Shown here piece after piece: positions 63,150 through 64,000 of a DNA stretch of 64,000 nucleotides (position 1 is its first letter; each line of letters begins with the position of its first letter). The DNA comes from Streptomyces noursei ATCC 11455 (GTDB lineage Bacteria; Actinomycetota; Actinomycetes; Streptomycetales; Streptomycetaceae). Location of the stretch: positions 8,494,001 through 8,558,000 of the forward strand of contig NZ_CP011533.1 in assembly GCF_001704275.1 (NCBI RefSeq). Reading direction: 5' to 3'. The notes below the pieces were generated by a model. The model was given only the letters and a program-made list of their open reading frames with translations. It searched no databases and had not been told where the DNA came from. Made by a program: the position numbers and the translations under genes.

Positions 63150-64000
63150 TCAGAGGACGAAGGTGAACGCTCCGAAGGACATCCCCGCGCTTCCCACCCA
63201 TCCGACGGCGCGCTGGCCCGGCCGTAGCCGGCCTGCGGAGATCGCTGATTCGAGGGCCGCGGGCACCGAGGCCGAGACCACGTTGCCGATCCGATCGGAG
63301 ACGTGGTGGATGACCTGGCCCAGCCCGGCGTGGTCTGCCTGTGTCTGCCATTCCCGTTTGCTCGATGCGTGAGTGACCAGCACGGCCACCTCGTCGAGCG
63401 GTGGGTCGAGTTCTCGCAGGACCGCTTGCACCTCCTTGCGGCCGGCCTGGTGCATCTCAGAGCCGAAGGAGGTGAAGACACCGGTGCCGTTGCGGGCGAG
63501 CTTGTCGGAGGGCTCGCAGTATCCCTCGTAGCCGTTGAGGGTGACGTTGCACAGCGGGGCGAGGTCCGGGCGCGAGGAGAACCGGAACTGCCACGGAGGA
63601 CTGTCCTCGGCGGTGAGGACGGTGGCGGTGGCGGCCTCACCGAGGGTGTAGGCAGGGAGGGTCGATTCCAGTTCTCCCATTCCCTCCAGTCGGAACAGCT
63701 GGGGAGCCACCGGGCCGCCGGGCTGCATGTTGAACTCCGCGTTGACGATCATCGCGGTGCGGAACGTGCCGCTGCGGAACAGGGCATCGGCGACCTGGAC
63801 GGCCCTGGTCCAGCTCATGCAGGCGTCGATGATGTCGAAGCAGTGCGCACGGTGCAGGCCGATGGCGTGAGCCGCGTGGTAGGCGCCACCCGGTTCGATA
63901 AATCCGCGGCCGATCCCTGTGTAGATCAGGACTTCGATCTGATCAGCGCAGAGCTCAGCCCGCTCCAGGGCGGAGTCGGCTGCGGAGCGCAGAAGACCGA
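63150..64000 (-). CDS. 3-oxoacyl-ACP synthase III (KAS III/FabH-like), 5' end outside window
   Basis: The frame is open to the window edge; about 283 C-terminal residues are visible. VLIYTGIGRGFIEPGGAYHA leads to FDIIDACMSWTRAVQVADAL with the catalytic Cys. His lies in VAVLVTHASSKREW, and Asn in DRIGNVVSASVPAALESA, completing Cys-His-Asn. It ends GWVGSAGMSFGAFTFVL. Such enzymes join an acyl-CoA starter to malonyl-ACP or another acyl nucleophile. It is the first visible gene of the operon; the stop is TGA 63150-63152, 17 bp before the fusion gene. Confidence 0.88.
   Translation of the reverse strand, partial: GLLRSAADSALERAELCADQIEVLIYTGIGRGFIEPGGAYHAAHAIGLHRAHCFDIIDACMSWTRAVQVADALFRSGTFRTAMIVNAEFNMQPGGPVAPQLFRLEGMGELESTLPAYTLGEAATATVLTAEDSPPWQFRFSSRPDLAPLCNVTLNGYEGYCEPSDKLARNGTGVFTSFGSEMHQAGRKEVQAVLRELDPPLDEVAVLVTHASSKREWQTQADHAGLGQVIHHVSDRIGNVVSASVPAALESAISAGRLRPGQRAVGWVGSAGMSFGAFTFVL

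Overview
The window is high-GC actinobacterial DNA, almost certainly Streptomyces. GC-rich third codon positions, frequent GTG starts, 4-bp ATGA/GTGA overlaps, SARP/AfsR-type and LAL-type giant regulators, a P450-ferredoxin-reductase operon, a SigE-like ECF sigma factor and a possible chaplin-like secreted protein all point that way. Fragments of at least six transposase or recombinase families plus one intact IS suggest a plastic accessory or arm region rather than the conserved core. This placement is inference.

Layout. 1-4.6 kb: tail of a LysR regulator, a secreted glycosidase-like protein divergent from a lipoprotein polysaccharide deacetylase, a decayed regulator, and an alpha/beta hydrolase whose nucleophile is glycine. 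4.6-13.3 kb: an orphan polyprenyl diphosphate synthase, a 978-aa SARP-NB-ARC-TPR regulator and a 945-aa LAL regulator, with two small overlapping genes between them. 13.8-18.0 kb: an acetate operon (DUF485 protein, ActP-like symporter, acetyl-CoA synthetase) closed by a strong terminator. A ~190-bp intergenic element is shared between the upstream regions of the polyprenyl synthase and the acetate operon. 18-20.4 kb: two secreted proteins.

20.4-30.4 kb: a patchwork of IS630 and IS110 remnants, an asparagine-synthase fragment, TfoX, WYL, VOC, SDR and YjbR genes, a cis-prenyltransferase, a ruined PadR/methyltransferase pair and a Gfo/Idh oxidoreductase. Several of these genes recur at 53.4-55.9 kb, including a 740-bp collinear DNA repeat. 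30.4-35.4 kb: a deazaflavin-type oxidoreductase, an RsbW-like kinase, and a MarR-P450-ferredoxin-ferredoxin reductase operon preceded by an AT-rich perfect 31-bp inverted repeat. 35.5-40.3 kb: FAD hydroxylases, a cysteine-hydrolase homologue lacking its cysteine, and MFS and IS1182 remnants.

40.5-49.4 kb: MarR divergent from a ClC transporter with a palindromic operator between them, a FAD monooxygenase, a methyltransferase, a SulP transporter, a zinc-ribbon protein and a Na+/H+ antiporter. 49.5-56.6 kb: a truncated DHFR-like reductase, a PIG-V-like mannosyltransferase, an ECF sigma/membrane-protein pair, the second TfoX-VOC-VOC-SnoaL-YjbR block and a small secreted protein. 56.8-59.4 kb: an intact IS4 element inserted in a DUF1648 gene, with IS5 and IS3 remnants.

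59.5-64 kb holds the most striking locus: a minus-strand operon of a KAS III-like ketosynthase (running off the window), an 874-aa fusion of an AarF/UbiB kinase-like domain to a class III aminotransferase, and an imine-reductase-like dehydrogenase. Condensation, transamination and imine reduction would suit an acyl-derived amine or cyclic-imine natural product. I know of no characterised system with this fusion.

At least two ORFs carry single-base gaps in C or G homopolymers, so some of the apparent gene decay may be assembly error and should be separated from the real decay.
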